Assembly (NCBI RefSeq): GCF_010015585.1
Contig: NW_022985085.1
Span: 68,384-132,383 of the forward strand
DNA: 64,000 nt
Direction of reading: 5' to 3'
From: Eremomyces bilateralis CBS 781.70
Lineage: Eukaryota > Ascomycota > Dothideomycetes > Eremomycetales > Eremomycetaceae
Below the pieces are notes generated by a model that was not told the origin of the DNA, made no database searches, and saw nothing but the letters and a program-made list of their open reading frames with translations. The translations under genes and the position numbers were made by a program. Of this stretch, positions 44,849 through 55,004 are shown piece after piece. Numbering within the stretch: position 1 is the first letter of the stretch; each line of letters opens with the position of its first letter.

Positions 44849-45649
44849 TTGTGTAAAGGAGAACGCATTCGGGGATAGAATAGTAGGACTCTTGAAAGAA
44901 ACGATTTGTTCTGTGGTAGTATCTCGCGGACAAACATTATATTCGCATGTGATGGTCCTGAAGAGCATCTCTGTAAGATATAAATACCTGATGCGAGCAT
45001 GGAGCTGATATGGCTAGCTAAATCAAGTATTCCAACCGCGTGACTCAAAACACCACCGAGCAGAATGTTGACAAGACAGGACATGACATAAACACTAATG
45101 CATAATCTACCTTGAATCCTTCTGGGCCCAAGTATGTGGAAATTGAGCGAGCAAAGATAAGGAGACCTCATTCGCAGCAGACAGGAGCTGAGAAAACATC
45201 AAGCTAGAATACCTACCGTAAGGCATACAATTCGGTTCTCTGCTACCTTGGCCCCTGTTGTGGCTTGTCGCATTACGCGTGGGTGATTATTAGTTAAGAG
45301 AGCAGGTTCGCTGCTTAAGCACGCATGTGGTGAGCTAGCGTAATACAAATGGTGTGCCTCTTGCGATTCGTAAGGGAATATCAGATTCTGTATTGTTGCG
45401 CACTGCGGTTATGACGAGATTGATCCTTAAGGAATTAGAGAGAGAGAGATTCATACGCCCGTTATCCATATGTCACAGAATATCTGTGTTTCTTGGCGTT
45501 TCCGCACGGCTTCATTCCATATTCGATTCTATCCCTATTCTTTCCCTCTTCAGGGAATAGATCACCATTGTAAACCATATCCCCTTGGCCGTCGCAGTGC
45601 ACAAACGACCGGGATCTGACTGGGATTTGACCCTCGACCAACTGATTCC
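44849..45649. other. Intergenic region before the decayed pogo copy
   Basis: About 800 bp with no gene that I can support. It may contain the lost 5' end of the following transposon relic; no inverted-repeat partner for its 3' flank could be found by eye. A GAGAGAGAGA run lies at 45436-45449. Confidence 0.4.
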
Positions 45650-47043
45650 CTCTGCAAAAGTTGGCTACAGCTCAAAAACTATGCCAACGCCTTACACCGG
45701 AGTAAGAGACCTTTCTAGTCGATTGGATACTCGAGAATAACGCCCAGGGACTTCCTCCTTCCCACGCACGGGTACGTGAAATGGCCTCTCGAGTCTTCCG
45801 TCTCCAAGGCGACTCTCCACCCTTGGGAAGAACTGGGTGCCGCGCTTTCTACACCGCAATCCACGCGTTGCAACATGTGTAGGACGTAGTCTTGATGTTA
45901 CTAGACGTCAGGCTACAACGCAAGGTGCAGTTGACGGATTCTATGCGTATTTCCAGCAAGTCCAACAAAAGTACGATATCCACCTCTCTGATACCTGGAA
46001 TATAGATGAGGTCGGTGTAGGACTCGGTATATGCGCTAATTCTACAGTTATCACAGACTCGCAGAAGTCAACAGCCTATATCACTAGTCCTGTAGACGGC
46101 GAATGGATTAGTATCATCGAAACCGTCTCTAAGACCGGGCAGTCTCTCCGACCTACCATTATCCAGAAAGGCATGTCAATCCAGGCCTCCTGGTTCCCGG
46201 ATGCCCCTCCAGACTTCCATTATACAGTCTCCGAGAACGGCTGGACCTCAAATCAACTCGCATTAATCTTGCTTCGTACAGTATTCCTACCTGAAACCGC
46301 CGTTCAAGGGCGATACCGGATTCTCCTACTCGATGGACACGGAAGCCACGCAACGGTCGATTCTCTTTACGAATGCAGGATCAACGATGTTATTGCGGTC
46401 TTCCTACCTGCGCATACCTCGCATATCCTACAGCCCCTCGATCTCGCCTGTTTTTCGCCTCTGAAACGCTTCTACAAGAGCCTTATCCGCTAGAACGCAC
46501 AAGATTCATTGTCCTATACGCAGAGGCGCGCCGGAAACGCCTGACCGTCCGGACAATCAGGTCAGGGTGGAAGGCTGCAGGTCTAATGACGTGGGACCGT
46601 CAAAGGGCCTAAATAACCGCTTCGTTGCTCCGCCTGCGCCTGCTGAAAATCCACCCTCAAACGAACCATCAAGAACGCCTCCACAGACCCCAAGATCAGT
46701 CCATCCAGTTCTCCAGACCACGCCGTACAAGCCAAAACAGGTTCAGACTGCATTACGTGTCCTTAGCAGGAATATACGCGTCACAGAGACGACGAGGGCG
46801 TATATTAAGAAGGCAGGCAAGGCGATCGGAGTGCTACAGACGCGTCAGGCCGCATCAGATCTCAAAATGGAAACGCAAGAAGAAGGTACGGGGAGTTCTA
46901 AACCAACTGTTTGCACAGGTTCGAGAGATCAAGATCGCATAGAGGTAGTAAGGGGTCTGAAGGAAGACTACCAAAGGAGGCATCCCGTTTCAGAGGCCCA
47001 ATCAACGTCAGAGACTCTTCAAACGATGTCTTTCGAATCCTAG
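45650..47043 (+). pseudogene. Decayed pogo-family transposase (DD35D)
   Basis: The longest open part (45837-46493) contains the catalytic region: WNIDEVGVGLG with the first Asp, ILLLDGHGSHATVDSLYECR with the second, and HILQPLDLACFSPLKRFYKS with the third, spaced 35 residues as in pogo/Tan1-type elements. The N-terminal helix-turn-helix part (SHARVREMASRVFRLQGDSP in another frame around 45750-45825) and the C-terminal part (LYAEARRKRLTVRTIRSGWK around 46515-46575 and the following tail) lie in other frames, so at least three shifts break the gene. It differs strongly from the Fot1-type copy at 37.6 kb and is clearly a separate, older family. No terminal inverted repeats or TA duplication could be identified. 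Confidence 0.82.
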
Positions 47044-47161
47044 AAAAACATTCTACATAGTACTGTGTAACGACAATCGTCTACACTCTCTTAACTCGGG
47101 ACTTTGTAAAGCATTAGAATCGGTAGGTCTGTTATCGAGCATAGCTATACGATAGAATCAA

Positions 47162-50100
47162 TCAAAAAAACAAACCTCCTTTGCAATGATGCGCACAGCC
47201 GAAAGGCGCTCTCATTGATTCCCTATCATGGCGAACACACTGTCTTTTGCCCCTCGCTTGCTCTGCTCCCTCAGAACAAGCTCTAACGGAACATGCTCTA
47301 TCTTCTCTGAGACGAGCCCAACGAGCGCATCCCACGCATCGATCTTCATAGCAGGATCGCAGAAATTGTATCAGTTTATACCCAATGCGCAAGAAGGCAT
47401 GTCGGCGGATTTCTGGTGTTCGCCTCTGGTGTTCGTACAATTCCCACCACCTGTCTGTGAGTCGGAGACATTCCTCAAAGGCCAATTTTGCTTCAGCATC
47501 GTCAAAGAGCCGACGAATTTGTTTGGCTTCGCATTGCTCTTTTATATTTATGTAAAAATCCTGTGCTCTTGGATCTTCTTTTTGTTCTTCCGCAGTACAC
47601 CTCAAGCACTCTTCGCAAAGGCTCATGGCTTCTTTGGCGTCATTTTCCTTTAGCGCTTGCCGAGCAACGGCTTGCAGATAAGTGGACTTGACTTCATAGA
47701 AGGCCTGTCTCGATACGCTTGGAAACGTGCATCCTCTCCAACGTTTCTCCATGTCCGCATAAAGCTTGGAGCTCTGCGTAATATTGCCATTGGCAGTTGC
47801 GTTTTGTAAGGCAGAGTAGGCATGCTCCCAGTGTTTTCTCTCTGTGTAGGTGATAAAATCGCCGACATCGACCTTTGAGATTTTTGAAATAGAATCAACA
47901 ATGGCCCTCGCTACATCGAAGTCTGCGTTTGACAGTGCCAAGTACCAATCAACTGTAAGCTTGTGGAGCACACGCTGTTGGAGTAGAGCTTCTCGGAATT
48001 TGGGAAGAAAATTAGAATCGTTTAGGAGATCTTGCAGATATTCTTCCTTTTCCACGAGGCCTTCCAAACTATCCAGCTTTTTAAAACAAAGATCAAAGTC
48101 TTTAACCTCGAATGCAGCTTTGATCTCAAGGAGAAGCGAAGCAAAGGCCTCGGAACAGTTGCACAAACACCAAAACCACTTGGGATCTTGCGCTTTTCCA
48201 CCATACTTTCTCATGATGTATATGAACCGGTCTCTGCTGATTGGAGTTGGGTAAGCAGTGTCGCCATCATTCTCTCTCAGCGTTTTGTAGTGTATCAGCG
48301 CCAAGTGAGTCTGCTCCGGAAAGAGATCAGTCATTGATTCAGCTAGGCTTGTAGCTAGATCAAGAGCGCTCTGAATGCCACCGGTGTCAGACGGAAAAAG
48401 TGTTGACGCTATTTGAAATGCCGATTTCTGCTTTTGTATTTTCTTTTTCAAGTCGGCAACGAGTGGTGGTGCATCGGAAATGAATGAGGATTTCTGAATA
48501 ATTTTTTCAACAGCTGCAACATGTTCAAGTGCCTCGCTGAACAAGAACATGTGAGCTGCGGTTGTAATCAGATTTCCGTGGGACACAACGGCTTCGTACC
48601 AGTTTCCAGTATCAATTGCATCTTCCAATGTGCCTTGCATTTGAATGCGCTGGCGGTATCCACTAAGTGTTTCGAGGTCCAGGTTTAGCAAGGAGTATTG
48701 ACTTGCTCTTTCAAGTTCACCAGAGTCTGGAAAGAATTCCTCTGCTATTGAAAACCATTGTGCGACTTTGATACTGCGATCTTGCATGATCTTCAGCGTC
48801 TCATTGTTCGCACAAGGTGAGTGAGTCCGTACATGATTCTGAATGCAATTGCTCATTTCGGTCAATATGCACTGGAGTTTTCCAATAGCAGAGTGAATCT
48901 TGTCGGACGATGAGCGATCAGAATCCTGATACTCGGCCTGTGGAGCCTTTGTCAAAGTTGTAAAAAGCCATCCATCTGATCCACTTGAAGTCAAGGAAGA
49001 CGGCTTATCATGCACGCAGGTCTCGTCCCGGCTGAGTTGGTGGCGTAGCTGCTCGTTGTATCTAACGACTGCATGCCGAATCTTCTCAGCCTCTTCCTTA
49101 TGATCAAGATCGGAAAGAACAAGGAGGTATGAGGACAGGAAAAGTACCAGCTGTAGTTCAGCCAGACAGTGTATTTGCCTTCTCTGGCAAGTTGCCAATC
49201 TTAAAGCTAATTCACAACTTAAGCTTGTTATCTCTAGTATCTTGCTTTTCAAGGATTGATCACGACCTAAGTTAGAGGAGCAACAGAAGAATAATAGAAC
49301 GCTGAAGAACCAGCCATGTCGCGTCCCCCATTTTGGAAGTTGGTTGAGTTGGATGGTGTTAAGCAATTCAACGAACTTGAGCATAAAGAAGGACCTATCT
49401 GCGATGGTTCCGCTCAAGCTGAAATGCCAGATATAGACGGAAAACAGTCGCTGAGGCCACTGGTCCACTGTAATACGTGGTCTTTCGGAAACACAAGAGT
49501 TTATACAAGTGAGGAGGTTCGCTTTGCCGCGTTCGAGCTGTTGATATAGAGGTGCGGTAACCGTGTGATAGAGGTCCATGTCAAATCGAGAAACATACAA
49601 GTCCTCAATGGTGCTGCGGACCCAGTGGTTTCGTTCCCGGTCGCCAATGTCCTTGAATAATCCGTTCGTACCAGTCTGACCGAGTCCTAGTAATACCCAC
49701 GCTCGGGCCTGTACTGTGAAACTCGGATGTATCATTGAGATCCATTCGTCATCATCCATGCGCAAATATCCTTGATCGGATGCAAGGCGTATGATACGTT
49801 TGGCTTGTGATTTGTACTCAATGTAATTTTCAATCTGTTTCGCAGGCTTGATGTCTTTGCCAGCAAACAAAATAGACAAGTGAACGAGAGCCTTTGGCGA
49901 TGGAGCTTCGTGCCAATATTGGCCAAGAAGGAGCAGGAAAGTAAATTCCCGCCTCGGCAACTGTAAGGAAAGATGACGGAGCTCTTGAGCCATAACTGAA
50001 GATTTGAAGAATGCTGATTCATATTCACAACGCGAGGTAACGAGACCGGCGTGGAGGCGCTCGTAAAGTTGTCCCCACGGCACCCTTAAAATCGATTGTC

Positions 50101-52378
50101 CTCGAAGTATTTCTTTGATTGAAGCTGGAATTCCTTTGAATAAATCGACCACTTGTTCCAAGCTGTTGAAATCTTCATGTGTCCAACAGTCAATATCCTC
50201 ACCCGCTTCGCGAAGAATCCGTTCCGCAAGTTCAATGGCGTCGACCATTTCAAGACCTTGAAGTTCGTAGCACGGTGTATCTTGCTTTTGGCCGATGTAC
50301 ATTTCGAGCCAGTTGGTCTCAGAACACCTAGCGGAACAAATAACATAATTTCTTTTGTTCTCGCTAGGAGCCATGAAATATGAAAGCAACGAGTTGAGAA
50401 ACGAATGATGTTCGAAACGTTGTGTCTTGACTTGATGATCTGACACGCTTGATGGATGGCCAATTCTGAGTGCTGTAGCTGACCCATCCAGGATGATGAG
50501 TGTATTGAAAGAGGGGAGGATATTCATAATAATTTGTTGCACAGTGCTCTCGTCATATGAATTCACTGACAGGGAGGTGATAGTCCAAAGCCGTGGTTCG
50601 TAGATTTTGGCATCGGCATTGAATAGTTGTCGAAGAACCGAGACGCTGAGTTCTTCTCGAGACCCGTACTGCATTGTTTTGAAGTCAATTATGATGCTGA
50701 CGTCAATGAAAGCAGTTGATTTCCATATGTCGCATGCGTATTGTAGAAATGCAGTCTTTCCAACGCCAACTGGCCCTTCGAGGTATATCCGGCCTTTCTC
50801 CAATAGTTTCGTTTCTAATCGGAGAAGGTCAAACTCTCTTCCTGTTATTGTTGGTTTATCCAAATTCTTGAGACTTTCATCAATGTCCATAAAGGTCTGG
50901 GGGGTCTCAAGGAGTGTTTCAGTAGTGACCAAATTGGGCGTCGAGAGGATGAAATCGCAACTAGCGGAATATACCACAGGCACGAACCAGTCCATATGGG
51001 TTCTCGTAAGCCCAAATCTTGCAGGGCGGCTGGAATGTATGCGAAGCATACGTCGTGAAATAGCAGCGGCGCGAGTAAAAGACATTCCACCTATGAAAAG
51101 TTCATGGTAGAAAGAGCCCAAGAATATCTCTGCTGCTCCGCTTGAAACCTTGAACGACATGGCAAGTACATTCCGAACGCCATGCGTGTAAAAAACCTTG
51201 GCAATATTCCCATCGTCTCCGCAATTAGCTCTGGCAGATTCGCAGGCATTGAGAACGACATAGGGGATCTTGTATTGACTCAGTGTTCTCGCCACCATAT
51301 GAGCTGCTATGGGCGTGGTACATTCTAACTCGGGGTGACTGAAGTAAAGGATTCCAAATTTCGACGCTTTGCCAATCCGCGTGCCAACTCTGCCATGGAG
51401 GTCGAAATGAACGATGTGATAGTAATTCGCACCATGGATATCTTGAGACCGTTGCAAATGCTGCTTGAAAGATGTAAAAGTTCCGGGTCGCACGACTTCT
51501 ACATTCAAACGCAGATTGTTTGCCTTGCTCTTCGACATGCTCTTCAATATTTGCTGAACTCTGATTAGAACACCAGACGCGAGGGACGGATTTACATCGT
51601 TGTAGAAGTTCGCATTTTTCGAAGTGTGCCTTGCTACCACTAGGAGTATGTTGATCGACATGCATTTGACAACACCTGGTTCGCAGGAAGGTGGTTGAAT
51701 AGGCGATAGTTGTACGGTAGAAGACTCGGGAAAAGAACGAGTGACGACAACATCCAGTTGATCATTCCACGTCGCTGGGACCTCTAGTAATTCCCAGTGC
51801 AACTGGTGTATCGTACTTTCATGTTTGTCGAAGATACACGCCTCGTCGAGGATCTCGATCAACACGGTGCGGTGGGTACTTCCTTGAGGAAATTGAGCGA
51901 CGATTGTTTGAAGATGTAGCTGCTTGGAGAGATATGCAGCGTAGCTGCCAAGGAGATATTCAGCATCCTTCGCGAGGTCGACTGAAAAGGGCGATCGGCT
52001 AGTGAATTCCTCGAGGTACCAACGGCAAAAGGTCTTCTGTTCTTGCTTGAGAGGATCCTCAAGTAACGCGTTTTGCACCACTCTTTTCTCGTCCAAGAAC
52101 ACGTCAATAGTCCAGCTAGAGGTCGCTTCTCCGAGACTACCAGCTGTTCGTGCCACAATCCTCAATTTTATAGGAGGCGAAGTGGAAGCCATGTTTCTCC
52201 ATGTGAAGGTGGGATTTATTGTCGTGTAAGTCTCTTCAATAGAAAGAGTAGGTTGAGGTAACAGAAGTTGTCCGTTCTCACCAGATACGGACGAGGATGA
52301 TAGATATGGAATCTCAGTGCCTGATGAAACAGGCCCATGCCAGATGAAACAGGCCCATGCCAGATGAAACAGGCCCAT
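47162..52378 (-). CDS. CHAT-protease / P-loop NTPase receptor-like protein (NLR-like)
   Basis: A single uninterrupted frame of 1738 codons. Residues 193-201 (LHWELLEVP) open a CHAT (caspase-like) domain running to about 475. The expected catalytic dyad is visible: His328 in IVHFDLHG and Cys379 in VVLNACESA. A P-loop NTPase follows at about 505-760, with Walker A GPVGVGKT at 535-542 and Walker B LIILDG at 627-632. The remaining 950 residues are helical and TPR-like (KENDAKEAMSLCEECLRCTA near the C-terminus). Protease-NTPase-repeat architecture is that of NLR-like receptors. In fungi such CHAT or subtilisin proteases are encoded beside gasdermin genes and cleave them. The start is ambiguous: the first 62 residues run through a 20-bp tandem repeat, and Met63 (MASTSPPIKLRIV, ATG at 52192) is the more likely start. 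The gasdermin-like gene is divergent and close by. Confidence 0.88.
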   Translation of the reverse strand: MGLFHLAWACFIWHGPVSSGTEIPYLSSSSVSGENGQLLLPQPTLSIEETYTTINPTFTWRNMASTSPPIKLRIVARTAGSLGEATSSWTIDVFLDEKRVVQNALLEDPLKQEQKTFCRWYLEEFTSRSPFSVDLAKDAEYLLGSYAAYLSKQLHLQTIVAQFPQGSTHRTVLIEILDEACIFDKHESTIHQLHWELLEVPATWNDQLDVVVTRSFPESSTVQLSPIQPPSCEPGVVKCMSINILLVVARHTSKNANFYNDVNPSLASGVLIRVQQILKSMSKSKANNLRLNVEVVRPGTFTSFKQHLQRSQDIHGANYYHIVHFDLHGRVGTRIGKASKFGILYFSHPELECTTPIAAHMVARTLSQYKIPYVVLNACESARANCGDDGNIAKVFYTHGVRNVLAMSFKVSSGAAEIFLGSFYHELFIGGMSFTRAAAISRRMLRIHSSRPARFGLTRTHMDWFVPVVYSASCDFILSTPNLVTTETLLETPQTFMDIDESLKNLDKPTITGREFDLLRLETKLLEKGRIYLEGPVGVGKTAFLQYACDIWKSTAFIDVSIIIDFKTMQYGSREELSVSVLRQLFNADAKIYEPRLWTITSLSVNSYDESTVQQIIMNILPSFNTLIILDGSATALRIGHPSSVSDHQVKTQRFEHHSFLNSLLSYFMAPSENKRNYVICSARCSETNWLEMYIGQKQDTPCYELQGLEMVDAIELAERILREAGEDIDCWTHEDFNSLEQVVDLFKGIPASIKEILRGQSILRVPWGQLYERLHAGLVTSRCEYESAFFKSSVMAQELRHLSLQLPRREFTFLLLLGQYWHEAPSPKALVHLSILFAGKDIKPAKQIENYIEYKSQAKRIIRLASDQGYLRMDDDEWISMIHPSFTVQARAWVLLGLGQTGTNGLFKDIGDRERNHWVRSTIEDLYVSRFDMDLYHTVTAPLYQQLERGKANLLTCINSCVSERPRITVDQWPQRLFSVYIWHFSLSGTIADRSFFMLKFVELLNTIQLNQLPKWGTRHGWFFSVLLFFCCSSNLGRDQSLKSKILEITSLSCELALRLATCQRRQIHCLAELQLVLFLSSYLLVLSDLDHKEEAEKIRHAVVRYNEQLRHQLSRDETCVHDKPSSLTSSGSDGWLFTTLTKAPQAEYQDSDRSSSDKIHSAIGKLQCILTEMSNCIQNHVRTHSPCANNETLKIMQDRSIKVAQWFSIAEEFFPDSGELERASQYSLLNLDLETLSGYRQRIQMQGTLEDAIDTGNWYEAVVSHGNLITTAAHMFLFSEALEHVAAVEKIIQKSSFISDAPPLVADLKKKIQKQKSAFQIASTLFPSDTGGIQSALDLATSLAESMTDLFPEQTHLALIHYKTLRENDGDTAYPTPISRDRFIYIMRKYGGKAQDPKWFWCLCNCSEAFASLLLEIKAAFEVKDFDLCFKKLDSLEGLVEKEEYLQDLLNDSNFLPKFREALLQQRVLHKLTVDWYLALSNADFDVARAIVDSISKISKVDVGDFITYTERKHWEHAYSALQNATANGNITQSSKLYADMEKRWRGCTFPSVSRQAFYEVKSTYLQAVARQALKENDAKEAMSLCEECLRCTAEEQKEDPRAQDFYINIKEQCEAKQIRRLFDDAEAKLAFEECLRLTDRWWELYEHQRRTPEIRRHAFLRIGYKLIQFLRSCYEDRCVGCARWARLREDRACSVRACSEGAEQARGKRQCVRHDRESMRAPFGCAHHCKGGLFF

Positions 52379-52573
52379 GGCAGTCTTCCTGGCCGATATG
52401 TCAGGTCTATTGCCCTAACACAGCGACAACAGAGGGCAATATAAATAACGCAATCACCCCTTGGGACTAACAAGGTCTCAACACTTTAGAGACCTGCAGC
52501 ATTTCCTTCTTACTTCGGGCCCCACTCGGTTCCAAACAAGGCTCAGGTCTCCTGCGATATCAGTTTCAGCCGC
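52193..52573. promoter_or_regulatory. Shared divergent promoter of the CHAT receptor and the gasdermin-like gene
   Basis: If the receptor starts at Met63, 381 bp separate the two start codons and must drive both, suggesting co-expression. It contains a three-copy 20-bp tandem repeat at 52323-52382. No clear TATA box is present. Confidence 0.55.
52323..52382. repeat. Three-copy 20-bp tandem repeat between the divergent pair
   Basis: Three head-to-tail copies of gatgaaacaggcccatgcca, the third with one change (C to G). Each carries CCCAT, so on the minus strand each offers an ATG. Translated there they give MGLFHLA-, WACFIWHG- like residues in different frames because 20 is not a multiple of three. 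Copy-number change would therefore alter the upstream start codons of the receptor. Confidence 0.92.
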
Positions 52574-53539
52574 ATGGTCCTCCCAGAAAGGGAAGAAATC
52601 AAGATGGCAGGGAAACGATACTTTATTCTGGAAGAAACAATCGCCGCAACAGAGATCGAGAGTATGATGGGTCGTGTTGTTATCTCGAAGACGCTGCCAC
52701 TCAACAAGTTTGCGCCATTCCCTGCCATGTCTCCCAATGAACCTTCCCACAACACCAACGATATCATACCTTCAATTCTTCCGAGTCCTTCGCTATCCTT
52801 AAACAGAAAAGAATTCTTTTCTGCCGTTCGAGGACACGAACTTCACGTGGCACTAAGTGCTATTCTTGCCGCGGATATTAAGAGCACGCGAGAGGGCTCG
52901 GCAACGTTAGACAGCCAACAAGTAAAGCGATATACGCTTGACAATCCAGAGCAATACTTCCGTGCTCTTTTACAAAACGAACTGTACAGTCGGGACATGC
53001 GCACTATTCTCGAAGCTAGTAGTACGAAGCGAGGATACTTTGTCACCGGGTTTCTCACCACTACGGAAACCACCTGGAATAGAGAGACTAACCGGTCGAA
53101 GAAAGGAGGCTTCTCAACTTCTCTCCCTGTTTCGCAATTGACAGGATTGCCTCTCCCAGTAATTTCCGACTTAAGAGTGGGATCCGCGCATGAGAGCACC
53201 ACCCAGCATGGGCAAGATATGAGTGTGCCTGCAGAAGAGATCTTTGCAATGTCCTACTCAATTGTCAAACTGGAATACAATTTCAAGCTTTCACTTGCCA
53301 ACCCTATCATAAAAACACCTGTCTTTGGGCCTCCAAAGAGAGCAAAAGCGCGGCATCTTGCTTTGAGTCAAGAGAGTGATGAGGAGATTGAGGATGGCTC
53401 AGATGACGATGATAACAAACACAATAACGGACATGTAGCTTGCAAATGGCCCCGAGGCTCTACTATCAAATTTATCTGGGACAATGGCGACGAGCTTCTG
53501 GGCGATATTCCGGGAACCAGTTTTCTCTTGAATCGGTAG
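52574..53539 (+). CDS. Gasdermin-like pore-forming protein (putative)
   Basis: A single exon of 321 codons; Met11 (MAGKRYFILEE, 52604) is an alternative start. The core at about residues 155-240 reads YFVTGFLTTTETTW, then a basic, Gly-rich KKGGFSTSLPVS, then a polar strand region and SVPAEEIFAMSYSIVKLEYNF. This alternation matches the membrane-inserting beta strands of gasdermin N-terminal domains (compare YVVTEVL... and VTIPSGSTLAFRV... of vertebrate gasdermins). An acidic, disordered linker follows (residues 265-285, SQESDEEIEDGSDDDD) and then a 35-residue tail. Fungal gasdermins such as HET-Q1 have this size and lose a short C-terminal piece on cleavage by a clustered protease, after which they permeabilise the plasma membrane. 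The divergent CHAT receptor gene supports the call. No intron is needed and the frame is whole. Similarity is by pattern only. Confidence 0.6.
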   Translation: MVLPEREEIKMAGKRYFILEETIAATEIESMMGRVVISKTLPLNKFAPFPAMSPNEPSHNTNDIIPSILPSPSLSLNRKEFFSAVRGHELHVALSAILAADIKSTREGSATLDSQQVKRYTLDNPEQYFRALLQNELYSRDMRTILEASSTKRGYFVTGFLTTTETTWNRETNRSKKGGFSTSLPVSQLTGLPLPVISDLRVGSAHESTTQHGQDMSVPAEEIFAMSYSIVKLEYNFKLSLANPIIKTPVFGPPKRAKARHLALSQESDEEIEDGSDDDDNKHNNGHVACKWPRGSTIKFIWDNGDELLGDIPGTSFLLNR

Positions 53540-55004
53540 CTTCCTTTGATCTCAAGGAGAGGGAGGGAAACGGCACTGATGTATCATTGTTCCTCTGGAT
53601 CCTTATCAAGTCTATAGTATTTCATCACGTACGGTGTCATAAAGAACCATCGCTCAGGTGACTTCTGTAATGATACGAAACCCTCACAGACAGGTAATCT
53701 GAAGAACGGGTTCATTCGTGATATCGAAGCTATGGAAGAAGGGAAGAAACGGTGCATCTTACGATGCAGGTAAAACTATCTATACTGGTGGTCACGTGAC
53801 CACGCCCACCAGAGCCATTTTGTAACAGCTTCCATGGTAAGGGCGGGCCCGCAAAGCCCAACTGTACGCGTCCACGTCGCTACGGGTGGAAACGTCGTTA
53901 GAGAAGAGTTCTCTGATGATGGCCAAGTACAGTGGCGATGAAAGAGACGCGTGCGCCGCGCGCAGGTCGCTGGCGATGACCGTAGTGTCCCTACAGTACC
54001 ACCGCCAACGCGACCGTGTCTACTGCCTCCGTCTAGACGCGGTGTCCTTTCATGAAGGGAGGCTCATCAAGGGAAACTGGGATACGAAAACCACCCGATG
54101 GTGACCTATCTAGCTCGTAGCTAGATCCTGAAGCTTGACTTATCATCAGGTGGATGAGGACGCGTCCTAGGTCTCCAACAGGACACACTTGGGCTCGCAC
54201 CTACTCTGGGACTATGCATACGCGTAGCGAGGGTTTGGGACAATCCTGATCTAAAGAACTCGTTAAGGCTAACTTCTATAGATCTGGGCGAACTTTGTTA
54301 AGGCCGGAGGGCCTCCTCGCAACGGGAGCACTTGTTAAGGCCTCCCTATCGAAACTTGTTAATGCCACAACGACACGATCTTACCGGGTGAGCGATTTAG
54401 CGAACATGATAGCTTACAGAAATGGAGTTACAGGCCAATTCGGTGGAGAGGAATCACAGGGTAAGCTCCTGGTGGAGGCTCGAGGGAGACACAGACCAGT
54501 CGCCTAGATCGATACAATGGGAGAATCACGGGCCAGCTTAAGAGATGGAGGACGCGAGTCTGGTTAGTAGGATAAGGTGGTGGATGTCGCCCGGCGTGGG
54601 ACATCTACGCGGCCACAGCACAGCAGCAGCCATACGATATTTCCGGCTACCTTATCCTGCAAGACACGGTCGGCCCATCAGAGGGAGACCTCTATGGGCA
54701 ACGCGAAACGGCTATATTTATAGCTGCGGGGCGTAGTGCGTGGTAGCCACTGCTGGCTCCGAGGACCTCACCCTTTTAATGGGCTCTGACCCTCCGTGAA
54801 CCTGAGAGCCGGCGGGATCAATCCCTGGCTGGAGAGACTACCACGTAGCTCGAGAGAACGCATGCGCATGTCTGGACACAGAGAAACAGGACTAGTCGCT
54901 AGGATAGAACGCTGGTGATATATGCTTAAGGAGCAAACAGGCGTTACACAGGCAGGAACCCTTTTGGGCGGGGGGCGACTGGATAAGCAGAGGCTTAGAC
55001 AACC
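53540..55004. other. Intergenic region with LINE neighbourhood
   Basis: No supportable gene. A perfect palindrome GGTCACGTGACC lies at about 53791-53802. Open frames of 63-73 codons (53886-54104, 54295-54507, 54545-54736) show no family resemblance. Part of this stretch may be 5' sequence of the LINE relic that follows. Confidence 0.4.

Noticed and set aside
54240-54520. Stretch with several GTTAAGGC repeats that at first suggested a structured RNA
   Set aside because: No consistent secondary structure or known RNA motif could be made; probably decayed repeat DNA.
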